Source: Brachionus koreanus
Taxonomy: Eukaryota; Rotifera; Eurotatoria; Ploima; Brachionidae
Assembly (NCBI GenBank): GCA_016987375.1
Contig: PJRA01000309.1
Location: 151,166 to 175,092, forward strand
Reading direction: 5' to 3'
DNA: 23,927 nucleotides
Numbering within the stretch: the first letter of the stretch is position 1; every line of letters starts with the position of its first letter. The notes under the pieces were generated by a model. That model was not told the origin of the DNA and searched no databases. It saw nothing but the letters and a program-made list of their open reading frames with translations. Both the position numbers and the translations under genes were made by a program. Below are positions 9,431 to 18,100 of this stretch, piece after piece.

Positions 9431-11326
9431 TCAATTGAAGCAAAGAAATAATGATTTTAAATTTTTCAAATTTTCTAATTCTCTATCAATACTTTTGAGC
9501 ATATTACTTCCTAAATTTAGCTCGCTTAGTTTTACCAATGGCCAAATATCGGGCACATTTTCTAAATAATTATTGCTCAAATTCAAACTAACCAAATTTT
9601 GCAAATCATCAAATGCATACATATAAACCAAACTTATTTTGTTCATGGATAAATTTAGATATTTTAAATTCCTAAGCTTTTTAAAAATTGGCTTAACACA
9701 TCCGAGACTATTTTGACTGAGATTCAATTTTTCCAAGTTAATCATGCCATCAAATGAGCCTGATTCAATTGATAACAAACAATTTTTACTTAAATCTATT
9801 TCGACTAATTTTTCTCTAATTATTTTAGGAAAAGTAAAATGACTTATGAGCATAGCCAAATTATTTTTAAATTTAAGAGAATTTTTTCTAGCTGAAATCA
9901 CATGCATTAAATTTTCAAAATCAAATCTCATTTGATTTTTGGCATTAACTACAATTTTATCTTTATCTCTATTTAATTTTACATGCGGATAGTCGAGCAG
10001 CTGGTATTCAAAATAAAAGCTTTTAAGCTCTTTGGCATAGCCAAAATATTCATAATCTACCAGCAAACAAGTTGGTTTTTTGTTGAACAAAGAAATCATG
10101 GATTTTATTGTGGTCAACAAAGCCAAATATGTTTCAGGATCATTTTTTATCCATTCTTGACTGTAGTACAATAGCATACAATTAAGTGGTACCTTGGAAT
10201 CTTGAGTAAAAATTAAAAATTCTTGAGATGAAATTAATTCTAAAAATTTTATCACATAATCAGCTCTTCTAGCTAGATTGCATAAAAAATCTATCACTCT
10301 GTCATCATTGTAATCGAATGAAAAATCATTCTTTGAATAGAAATTTTCTAATAAAAATTTTTTGTAATCCAAATAAACACTTTGGATAAATGAGCCATAC
10401 CAATAAAATTCAAAATTGAAATTTTTGCATTCTTCAATTTGACTTGCTAATATTTGATTAGAAAAAATTTTATTTATTAAAAGATAGCTTGTGTCTCTAA
10501 TTAGCCAACAATCAGTTAATAATTTAATAGCTAATATTTTATCAACTAAATGACTATTAGTACATGCGCTTATCAGTTTTGGCAATGGTATCCATCTTAC
10601 TTGGTCATTGCACTTAAAAATTTGAGGAGTTTCAATAAAAACAACTTCAAATCTTAGCATTCCAAATTCAGCATCGTTTCTATGAAAAATTTTTTTGTTC
10701 GATTTCCTTTTGTGTTGTAAAAAAAAAGAGCGTGCTATATTTTCAAGAACTAATTGATCTGATATATCGCAAGAGGTCACTCTAATTATTGTGATGTTGT
10801 ACTGATTTGTCTCATAGCTAGTTAAAGGATAAGAGTATCCGTATTCATCAAAAAATTTAAAGGCTGTGTCAAAATCTTTAATCGCATTCAAATCGCTTAT
10901 TGCTTGATTTGTTAGAGTAAATGTTGGCTCAGTTGACTTAAACTCTATTTTTGGCTGATTAATGTATTCAACAAATGAAACAAAAAGTTCATTTGGAATA
11001 CTTATAATATCTTCTTGCACTGTAGAAATGTTATCATTTTGAATAAAATTTTTTAAGTAATTAATCTCAGCGTAAGACTTTTGAACAGGTCTAAGTTTGT
11101 ATGTGTTAACAGATTTGGATAATAGCTGACCTATTCGAGTGTTGCATTCAGACAAGCTTTTGGATGCGATTTCGAATTTACTTTTTGTCATTTTTTTGTC
11201 TGTGTTTCGAATATGAGTATTTGTACATGCTTTGTCAAATATTTGACAAACAGCTGGTTTATCTGTGTCAGGTAAATAAGCTTTGGTTATTAGAATATTG
11301 GTTGATTCTGCTAAAAAATTATGCAT
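9431..11326 (-). CDS. Leucine-rich-repeat protein, 631 residues up to an internal TGA
   Basis: A single-exon minus-strand frame opens at ATG 11324-11326 (MHNFLAEST). No signal peptide or membrane segment is obvious at the N-terminus. About 500 residues have no family I recognise; they are Asn/Lys/Phe-rich with an apparently folded, aromatic-rich middle. The last ~125 residues are typical LRRs: VEIDLSKNCL, EKLNLSQNSL, KYLNLSMNKI, VSLNLSNNYL, SELNLGSNML and KSLFLCFN, with consensus LxxLxLxxNxL and spacing of 22-24. Such repeats normally bind protein partners. The frame is cut by TGA (9431-9433) at the variable position right after the repeat Asn and then continues in frame. Lack of introns could mean a retrocopy or a lineage-specific intronless family. 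The small overlapping frames at 9016-9237, 9983-10174 and 11164-11361 are shadows. Confidence 0.7.
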   Translation of the reverse strand: MHNFLAESTNILITKAYLPDTDKPAVCQIFDKACTNTHIRNTDKKMTKSKFEIASKSLSECNTRIGQLLSKSVNTYKLRPVQKSYAEINYLKNFIQNDNISTVQEDIISIPNELFVSFVEYINQPKIEFKSTEPTFTLTNQAISDLNAIKDFDTAFKFFDEYGYSYPLTSYETNQYNITIIRVTSCDISDQLVLENIARSFFLQHKRKSNKKIFHRNDAEFGMLRFEVVFIETPQIFKCNDQVRWIPLPKLISACTNSHLVDKILAIKLLTDCWLIRDTSYLLINKIFSNQILASQIEECKNFNFEFYWYGSFIQSVYLDYKKFLLENFYSKNDFSFDYNDDRVIDFLCNLARRADYVIKFLELISSQEFLIFTQDSKVPLNCMLLYYSQEWIKNDPETYLALLTTIKSMISLFNKKPTCLLVDYEYFGYAKELKSFYFEYQLLDYPHVKLNRDKDKIVVNAKNQMRFDFENLMHVISARKNSLKFKNNLAMLISHFTFPKIIREKLVEIDLSKNCLLSIESGSFDGMINLEKLNLSQNSLGCVKPIFKKLRNLKYLNLSMNKISLVYMYAFDDLQNLVSLNLSNNYLENVPDIWPLVKLSELNLGSNMLKSIDRELENLKNLKSLFLCFN

Positions 11327-11468
11327 TTCATATAAAAATAAACTTTAAGATTTTTTTTTAAATTATTTATTCAAAAGTTTATTCTTTCATGGTTACTTAA
11401 AATGACAATTTTTCCCTTTGAAATTTAAATTTATTTAATTTGTTTTGTTTTTGTAAAAAAAAAATTTT

Positions 11469-11541
11469 CGAGCCTACCAGGACTCGAACCTGGAATCTTC
11501 TGATTCGAAGTCAGACGCGTTATCCATTACGCTACAGGCCC
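11469..11541 (-). tRNA. tRNA-Arg(TCG), copy 1
   Basis: 73 nt on the minus strand, from GGGCCTGTAGCG to GGTAGGCTCG. The acceptor stem GGGCCTG pairs with TAGGCTC (two G-U pairs), with discriminator G. The anticodon stem TCTGA/TCAGA encloses CTTCGAA, so the anticodon is TCG. The T arm is CCAGG-TTCGAGT-CCTGG. There is no intron. A T10 run starts about five nt after the 3' end, a good pol III terminator. Confidence 0.96.
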
Positions 11542-11993
11542 CGTACATTAATCCTCTAATTCAAAAAAAGATTAATTCTAATTAATAAAACCGTCTCAAA
11601 TATCAAAAATTTTGTTTTATTTAGATGTGAAAAATACTTTTAAAATTGATTAATTTAGGTGCGTTAAATGATTCTTAATTAAAAAAAAAAATTAGTTACA
11701 ATTATATTCATATATTTGTAACTGAATAAATTAATATTGTGTTCCCTAGCAAATAAATGCCTTCAAAGAATCCCAATCTTAAAGCCATCTAACATTTGAT
11801 ATGCTTCATATTTTTCTTAAGAACCAATATCAGATTTACATAAAATTTTAAAAATTCTAAACAAATTTTCTGTAAATATTTAGCATCATTTTAATTTTTC
11901 AATTGAAATGTAAATTTTTATTTTCAAATTATTGTTGTTTATTTTAGCTTAAAATAATATTAAAAATTTTTCGTATTGTCAAAAGAAAAATAT

Positions 11994-12066
11994 CGAGCCT
12001 ACCAGGACTCGAACCTGGAATCTTCTGATTCGAAGTCAGACGCGTTATCCATTACGCTACAGGCCC
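11994..12066 (-). tRNA. tRNA-Arg(TCG), copy 2
   Basis: Identical over all 73 nt to the copy at 11469-11541, same strand, 452 nt between them. A T5 terminator follows closely on the minus strand. The three bases before the mature 5' end are ACA, as in the two plus-strand TCG copies. Confidence 0.96.
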
Positions 12067-12256
12067 TGTTAATAAATGATTTAAATCATAATCATGAAAT
12101 TTAAAAAAATAAAATCTAATAATTTTAATTTACCTTAAAAAAATTAAACAATAAATAAAAATTATACAAAAAAAGTTTTTTCTTTTGAAAATTTATTTGT
12201 TTCAAAAAATTTATTGTTTTTTTAATTTTTATTTCAAAATAAATTTAAAAAAAATT

Positions 12257-12329
12257 CGAGTCTGGCAGGACTCGAACCTGCAATCTCCTGATTCGTAGTC
12301 AGACGCGTTATCCATTGCGCCACAGACCC
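12257..12329 (-). tRNA. tRNA-Arg(ACG)
   Basis: 73 nt on the minus strand, starting GGGTCTGTGGCGCAATGG and ending CCTGCCAGACTCG. The anticodon loop CTACGAA gives ACG, in which A34 would be deaminated to inosine to read CGU/CGC/CGA. The acceptor stem is GGGTCTG with CAGACTC. The body shares the D and anticodon arms of the TCG copies but differs in the acceptor and T stems. A T8 terminator follows. Confidence 0.96.
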
Positions 12330-12698
12330 TTCAAAATTCACTATATCATCTATAAACTAAAAAATTTATAATTTCTTCTAAATTCCAGGTTACAAAAAAT
12401 TATTTCAAACATATAAAGCTAGAATAATAAAAATATATTTATTGCATTTTATTTCTATCCGCAATATAATATGATATAAATAGATTTTTGTTCGGAATCT
12501 GTCAAATTCCTTATCTATCAAATATAATTTTTTTTAACCATTATTAATTGCAACAACTTATTTTTGTTTTTTTAGTTCTTTTTACATATTCATTCAGTAA
12601 ATATTTTTAAATGAATTCGCTATCTTTAACTACCCTTTAAATAGTGGTTAACTTTAATTGTGCCAAATTATTTATATTTTTTTTTCTTTACTTATTTT
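12330..12698. other. AT-rich spacer, nothing recognised
   Basis: Between the tRNA-Arg(ACG) gene and the first LINE fragment. A/T runs dominate, all frames are broken, and no RNA-like secondary structure stands out. Confidence 0.5.
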
Positions 12699-12957
12699 GG
12701 AGCAAAGGGTCATAACTTTTGATTTGCATTCAAATCGATCTTTTGCCTTTATCCTTACTTCTCCTCATTCTAAGTGCATGCCCAAATCATCCCATTTTTT
12801 TTCTTAATGCATTGACTTGATGGATCTAAATTTATTCTTTTGTATAGAACAGCATTTGACAATGTCTCAGGCCAGTGTATCGCCAGAATCTTCCGCAGGC
12901 TTGCAGTGTGGAAGATGTTCAGACTTTTTTGTCTGATACACACATCCCCCAACAATA
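12699..12957 (-). mobile_element. LINE (non-LTR) ORF2 C-terminal fragment, copy A
   Basis: Read on the minus strand from about 12957, the DNA encodes the well-known tail of a LINE reverse-transcriptase protein: SLNIFHTASLRKILAIHWPE then TLSNAVLYKRIN (compare the family pattern FHxxCLRxILxIxWxDxxSNxxLxxR). After a frameshift at an A run comes AKDRFECKSKVMTLCS, the usual last block (DRxEWKxxVxxLCST). Stops and the frameshift show decay. Copy B (13794-14115) has the same organisation; DNA identity is highest at 12699-12765 against 13847-13913. The 3' end of the LINE lies to the left. It ends 37 bp from a plus-strand tRNA-Arg gene. The small minus ORF 12770-12955 is part of this remnant, not a gene. 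Confidence 0.7.
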
Positions 12958-12994
12958 TTTAAAAAATTTAGATGTTAAAAGTTTTAATCATACA

Positions 12995-13067
12995 GGGCCT
13001 GTAGCGTAATGGATAACGCGTCTGACTTCGAATCAGAAGATTCCAGGTTCGAGTCCTGGTAGGCTCG
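12995..13067 (+). tRNA. tRNA-Arg(TCG), copy 3
   Basis: Plus strand, 73 nt, identical to the minus-strand TCG copies. The box A-like TAGCGTAATGG and box B GGTTCGAGTCC are intact, and T6 lies about 12 nt after the 3' end. It is preceded by ACA. The LINE fragment A ends 37 bp upstream. Confidence 0.96.
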
Positions 13068-13740
13068 GAATGATAATTTTTTCAAAAATACATCCCATCG
13101 CATAATTCAATAATCTTGAAACGTTTGTCAAAAAGTTTTTCAATTATTTATTTTTTAATATTTGAAAAAATAAAAACATAAAAATGCTCTTAAGTTAATT
13201 GAGTGTAGGCAATTGGCATTTTTATGTACTTAATCAAAAATTTAATCCAAACTATTAAAAGAAGTGCTTAATTTATGTCATGGTTTTAATGAAAATAATT
13301 CAAGAGTCCTTTACTAAATGCCATAACCTTTTCTAAATTTTTAAAATATTAATTAGAATAAAAATCAAAAGCCAATTGATATAATATTGGATAATTAATT
13401 AAAATTTATTTTTCGAGTGAGAGAAAATAAGTAAAAAGTTTAATATTGGGAAATAATCTAAACTATTTAGAGCAGTTTAACGAATGTATTAATCAAATAC
13501 ATGCTTCTAATGGCTTTGAAAAAAGGCTTTTTTTTACAAAATTAAATTCAACTTGAAATAAAAATGTTTTAGATTTTTTTTTTCATTAGAAAAAAAAGTT
13601 GTGCTAAAATTTTTTTATGATTTATTGATTTAAAACAATTACTGAAAATTATTATAATTGTTAAAATATGCTCTGTGATAAATTAGCTTTTTGATCGAAA
13701 TAATTGAAAATTACTAACTTCAATAATTTTTAAAACTCGT
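13068..13740. other. AT-rich spacer between tRNA-Arg and LINE copy B
   Basis: Apart from the T6 terminator just after the tRNA, I see only A/T-rich sequence with broken frames. No repeat of the flanking elements was found. Confidence 0.5.
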
Positions 13741-14143
13741 TCGCTAAAATAAATACCAAACCTATTTAAGATTTAATTTTATTAATGTCACTATTCGATT
13801 CTTGATTCGGATAAATTTTTTTATTTTCTCCTTATGCGCTCCTTGTGGAGCATAGGGTCATTACTTTTGATTTCCACTCAAGTCGATCTTTTGTCTTAAT
13901 CCTTATTTCATCTTTTGTTCTTTATACATAGGCTCATTGTTCTTTTGTTTAGTTCTTTTAGTGACCTATCAGGCCAGTGTATTTTTTGGATTCTTCTCAA
14001 GCTACATGTATGGATTGTGTGAACACTTTTTCTGTCAGATTCAGACATCCCCCAGCATTCACTTTCATACATTAGTGTTGCTTTCACAAAACTTTGTTTT
14101 ATTGATCGCTAAAATTTAAGATTAAATTTTATTAATGTCACTA
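13741..14143. repeat. 28-bp direct repeats flanking LINE copy B (probable target-site duplication)
   Basis: The 28-mer at 13766-13793 recurs at 14116-14143 with one mismatch (shared core TTTTATTAATGTCACTA). A further 10 bp, TCGCTAAAAT, occurs at 13741-13750 and at 14106-14115, though 15 bp separate it from the 28-mer in the left copy. The repeats bracket the LINE fragment closely. A target-site duplication made at LINE insertion explains this best; a small tandem duplication is the alternative. Confidence 0.65.
13794..14115 (-). mobile_element. 5'-truncated LINE insertion, copy B
   Basis: On the minus strand it reads KATLMYESECWGM, then SLRRIQKIHWPDRSLKELNK, a stop, and in another frame IKTKDRLEWKSKVMTLCSTR followed by Ser-Ala and TAA. 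These are the YGSECW, LRRI..I.WPD and DRxEWKxxVxxLCST blocks that end many LINE ORF2 proteins. A short 3' tail with AATAAA-like and GAATCAA-type repeats runs to 13794. The inclusion of the 3' end, the truncated 5' end and the flanking direct repeats are the hallmarks of target-primed reverse transcription. The plus-strand frame 13937-14119 is antisense noise. The clade (RTE, CR1 or other) cannot be told from this short piece. Confidence 0.7.
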
Positions 14144-14257
14144 AGGATTTTTAGGGCTTAACTAATTAACAGTATATATAAATAAAACTAATAAAACTAA
14201 CTCTTGTCATTAATTAATTTTCTTGAAAGATATAACTAGTGTCCTTTGAAGACTACA

Positions 14258-14330
14258 GGGCCTGTAGCGTAATGGATAACGCGTCTGACTTCGAATCAGA
14301 AGATTCCAGGTTCGAGTCCTGGTAGGCTCG
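14258..14330 (+). tRNA. tRNA-Arg(TCG), copy 4
   Basis: Plus strand, 73 nt, identical to the other TCG copies, with ACA before the 5' end and a T5 run about 13 nt after the 3' end. It lies about 115 bp downstream of the right direct repeat of LINE copy B. Confidence 0.96.
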
Positions 14331-14831
14331 GAATAAATTAATTTTTGTTTTTAATTTAAAAATGATCAAACTTTCAAAAAAAAACAATTATAATGCGTTT
14401 TTAGTAAGGCTAAGAGTTTAAAAACTTTTTAACAGGTGCCAGATAGCATTGAATAAGCTTAAATTAATTAATTTGAAAAAATAAATAAATGTCATAAAAA
14501 AAAATCAAATTTTCTAAACTAAAAAATAAACTCATTTTGTCAAAATAAATAAAAATAAAATTTAATAAGAAAAAAATTTATTCATTGTCTTAAATAGCTA
14601 GATTAAATCCGTGATGTTTATGCTGAAAATACTTTTTGTTTCGTTGTGTTTCTATGCTACTTTAATCTATATCAAAGCAGTTACGTAATCCGGCTTAATT
14701 AGTTTTAGCGACATGTTTATAAGTTTAATTTTATGTGATTGAGATAAATTGGAAATAATTTCTTTTCTAATTAAAAAAAAAAGAAATTCTTATCTTTTCT
14801 TTAAACGAGAGTCGATTAAAATTCAGTCGCT

Positions 14832-14945
14832 ATGCACTTTCTCTTCACCTTTATTATGTGCACGCTTTTAATTTTGTTTTCATACTCAAAACTAGCTGCA
14901 AGTTACATTGTCATAAGTAACACTAAAATTAAGCTCATTTATTAA
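14832..14945 (+). CDS. Possible 37-residue secreted micropeptide or signal-peptide exon
   Basis: ATG at 14832 opens a frame that reads MHFLFTFIMCTLLILFSYS, then KLAASYIVI, and stops with TAA at 14943-14945. The first ~23 residues look like a signal peptide: short n-region, long hydrophobic core, small residues (LAA) at the likely cleavage site. A donor-like A/GTAACA at 14927 could end a first exon, but I found no partner exon with matching phase. The region is less A/T-monotonous than its surroundings, and CAGTCGC just before the ATG could be near a transcription start. It may equally be 5' leader of the next gene or chance. Confidence 0.25.
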   Translation: MHFLFTFIMCTLLILFSYSKLAASYIVISNTKIKLIY

Positions 14946-15181
14946 AAAAACAGCCAATTTAACAGCAAAATTAAACAATACTTTTATTTTTTTTCTGTTC
15001 GGTCTTTATTTAATTGGCATTTTTTATTCAAATTTTGAAAAATAATTGTTTTTTTAAACAAAAAAAAAGATACTTTTTTTTTCGTAACAAAATCCAAAAC
15101 AAACGTTAAGGTTTCATTTTCATTTTCGGTTTAATTTAAAATTTTCTATGCAATTACTAAAAAAAATTTTTAATTTTGATA

Positions 15182-18100
15182 ATGACTAGTAATAGTAGTT
15201 TAGCATTTGATACAAACAATAAAACGAAGCCAGTAAACTTCGTCGATCCATCAAAGCTTTTAAACAGTCACAGTGAATTTCAGTCAACTAGCTTCACCGA
15301 AGCAACAGCGAAAAAACCAACCGAAAAAGCCGAACGCGAACTTAATTGGCTTAGAAAAACATTAGCTAATAAATCAAACCAAGATGACTTGTCCAATCCA
15401 TTAAATTTTAAACATAGTATTCTCTTCCAATCTGCCAACAATTTTGCTGATAAATATTATAACGCATTGAAGACAAACAATCAAAGCATGGAAACAAGGT
15501 AATTTTTTTTCAGCATCTTATTCTATCTAATTCCAATTTTGCTTGCTTTTATTAATTTTGCTTAGCCTAGCTATTAGAAAGTATTTGAAAGAACTCAATT
15601 TTAAAATTAAATTAAAATAAAATTTATTTTCTTATTGATGCAGCAGGAATTCTGACCACTAGATCATATGGGATTTGAAAATATTATATAATCGATTTTT
15701 TTCAGAATTAAAAAGTTTATCTAAAAAAGCAAAAAATGGTTTCCTACAAAATTTATTTAAAATTTGAAAAAAGGTGATAGCCGATCTACAAACAACCGTA
15801 ATGCACTATCATTACCTTAAAAAAAAAAAACTTATTAATATTCAATTTAGTATAATTTTCTAAAGTAAACAATCAATTTTTAAAGTGACGAAAGATTCCA
15901 TGTGATAAAAATAAATTTGAAGACTTTTAAGAGCATATTTAATTGACTTTTAAAATTTTAAATTTAAAAAAGATTCATTTTACGATTCAGTCGAAGCCAT
16001 ATTGGATTCGATTCACCTGGATTTAAAATAAAATTTTTTTAATCTTTCGATTTAATTTAAACATTTAGAATATCTAGAAAAAGAAAATTAATGTCTTTCA
16101 GGGAAAGGACATATTCGTGATGAAAGCGGAAATTATTTTCTTAAATTTTTTTTTGTAATTTGATCCTTTAAGCTGGAGAAATTATTACTTCATATAAAAA
16201 GTAACTATTTAAAGTGTAGGTATGGGAACAAACAAGTTTAAAAGACAAACTTTATGAATAAAAAAATGAATTATTTAAGTAATTGATTTTTAGTTTTAAC
16301 TATGCTTTATGTACTCAAATAACGAAGAATTTTTATGTGAAGCTAGTTTGTTTTTTTAAAATATATAATAAAAAAAAACAAACTTGAAAAAATAATTAAA
16401 TGACTTTAAAATAGGCAAAAAAAAATAGCTAAGAATTCAAAATTTAAGACTTTAGCTATTTGAATTTTCTTTTTACATTTTGGACGAAAAGTTTAAAAAG
16501 TTTGTGATCATGAACTCATTCGGGTAAATAGAATAAAATTAACACACACTTTTTTATTTCTAGCAAAAGTCAAATCAAGATACATTAATTAAAATAATAC
16601 TCTAATCGCGTAATTTATTGTATATAAAGAAAAAACATTAAAACAAAAGGCACATTATTAAATATTTATAAAACTTTTATTTATCTAAATTATGAATTTA
16701 ATTAAACAATGCTATTTTGTTTTTAAATTAACTGTTTAGATTCACTCTTTTGTTTCGTTTATTTTTACGAAATTTTACGTTCTTTTAATTTATTCAAAAA
16801 TTTAGTTAGAAAAATCTAAATTTAAATTTCTCTATTTACGTCTTTTTTCAGTTTGAAAACAACAAAATCTTTAACTCAACATCCATTATTTGTTAATTAC
16901 TTTAAAAAACTTGCCAATAAATAATAAGATTTTATTTGAAGGCTTCGACATTTATGGAATATCAGTCAAAAAAACCAAGGTAATAAATAATTAAAGTTAA
17001 TTTTTATCTTAAAATTTCTGGTCTGCATTTTCTTACGGATTTTGTGAAAAGTTTACTGGAAAAAAGTTGCGATCTGAAATTTATTTATTTTTCAAATTTG
17101 GTCTAGTACAATTAAAATTTTCTCCAGCTTAAGCACGTGGTCAACAAATTTTTAGTTAAATTAAAAAAATTTAAAAAATAAATTTCTAAAACTAATTTGA
17201 AAAATTTTATTAGCCTCAAACAATAAAAGTTAAAAATCCACTTATTTTTTTATGACAAAAAAGAAAAATTAATTTATCAGCTAGGTTTATCTGAGAAAAT
17301 TTCAAGTCAATTTTCCTAGCTAATTTGTCTCTATGACACTTAGTGGAATTGAGAATTTGACTTTTGGCTTGGCTCTTACTTGATTGATTGTTGTTACTGG
17401 ACTAATTTAAATTAATTGTTTTTTAAGTACTAATACGGCATCAAGTATATCGTTTATGAACCGAATAAAAACACTCGAGTCTAAATCAAAGCGCACCAAC
17501 ACGCCGTACACAACTCAAACAAATCAACCATCTCAAGCCAACTTTGTAAATAGCACTGCGTATCAACAACAAACAGCTAATAAATCAAATCGTGCTCCTG
17601 CACAAAAAACAAACGACTTTTACGAAAACTCGTATTTGAACTTTTCCAAAAATTACACATCTACATCGCCTACTAATGATCGAAAGCAAAAACCTCGTAG
17701 CACAAACAATGACGAACAGCAAACAAAATATCGCTTGAATATTTACCAAGACAAACTGCCCGATCATAAATTTTTCAATCGAAACTACAAGCCATCCGAA
17801 ATGATCGTCACAAACAGATACATGAACGACTCGCCGGCTACGTCCAACACCAATGTGGAGCCGAACGGATCCGTTAGACAAAACTCGGGCGAAGTTAACA
17901 AAAATTTAACCAGCAATTCGATGAACATGAACCGACTGAAGCTTCTCAAGAAACGAAACGCGCTCAAAAAAACCCAAAATCAACAGTCGTCAACGTCGCC
18001 GACTAGCAAAAGTCACACTAACTTCGAATACAATTACACACTAATCGCCAATTCCAAAGACGATTTCAAGTCTCAGACAAGTTTGAACAATGCCATGACA

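Larger units (their letters stand above)
15499..17427 (+). other. 1,929-nt intron of the Asn/Ser-rich gene
   Basis: GTAATT at 15499 to TTTTTTAAG ending at 17427, phase 2. It contains an antisense tRNA-Glu half at 15644-15673 and an acceptor-led 23-codon open piece at 16852-16924. The rest is A/T-rich, with all frames broken every few codons. Confidence 0.65.

Noticed and set aside
9983..10174. Plus-strand 63-codon ORF
   Set aside because: It is antisense to the LRR protein, with no features of its own.
11469..12329. CRISPR-like array of spaced identical repeats
   Set aside because: The repeated units are complete tRNA-Arg genes with full cloverleaf pairing, and their spacing is irregular.
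12770..12955. Minus-strand ORF as an independent small gene
   Set aside because: It reads as the C-terminal part of a LINE reverse transcriptase and is listed as a mobile-element remnant.
17585..17967. Cys/Val-rich minus-strand frames, possibly membrane proteins
   Set aside because: They are the complement of Asn/Ser-rich codons; the hydrophobic look is a mirror effect.
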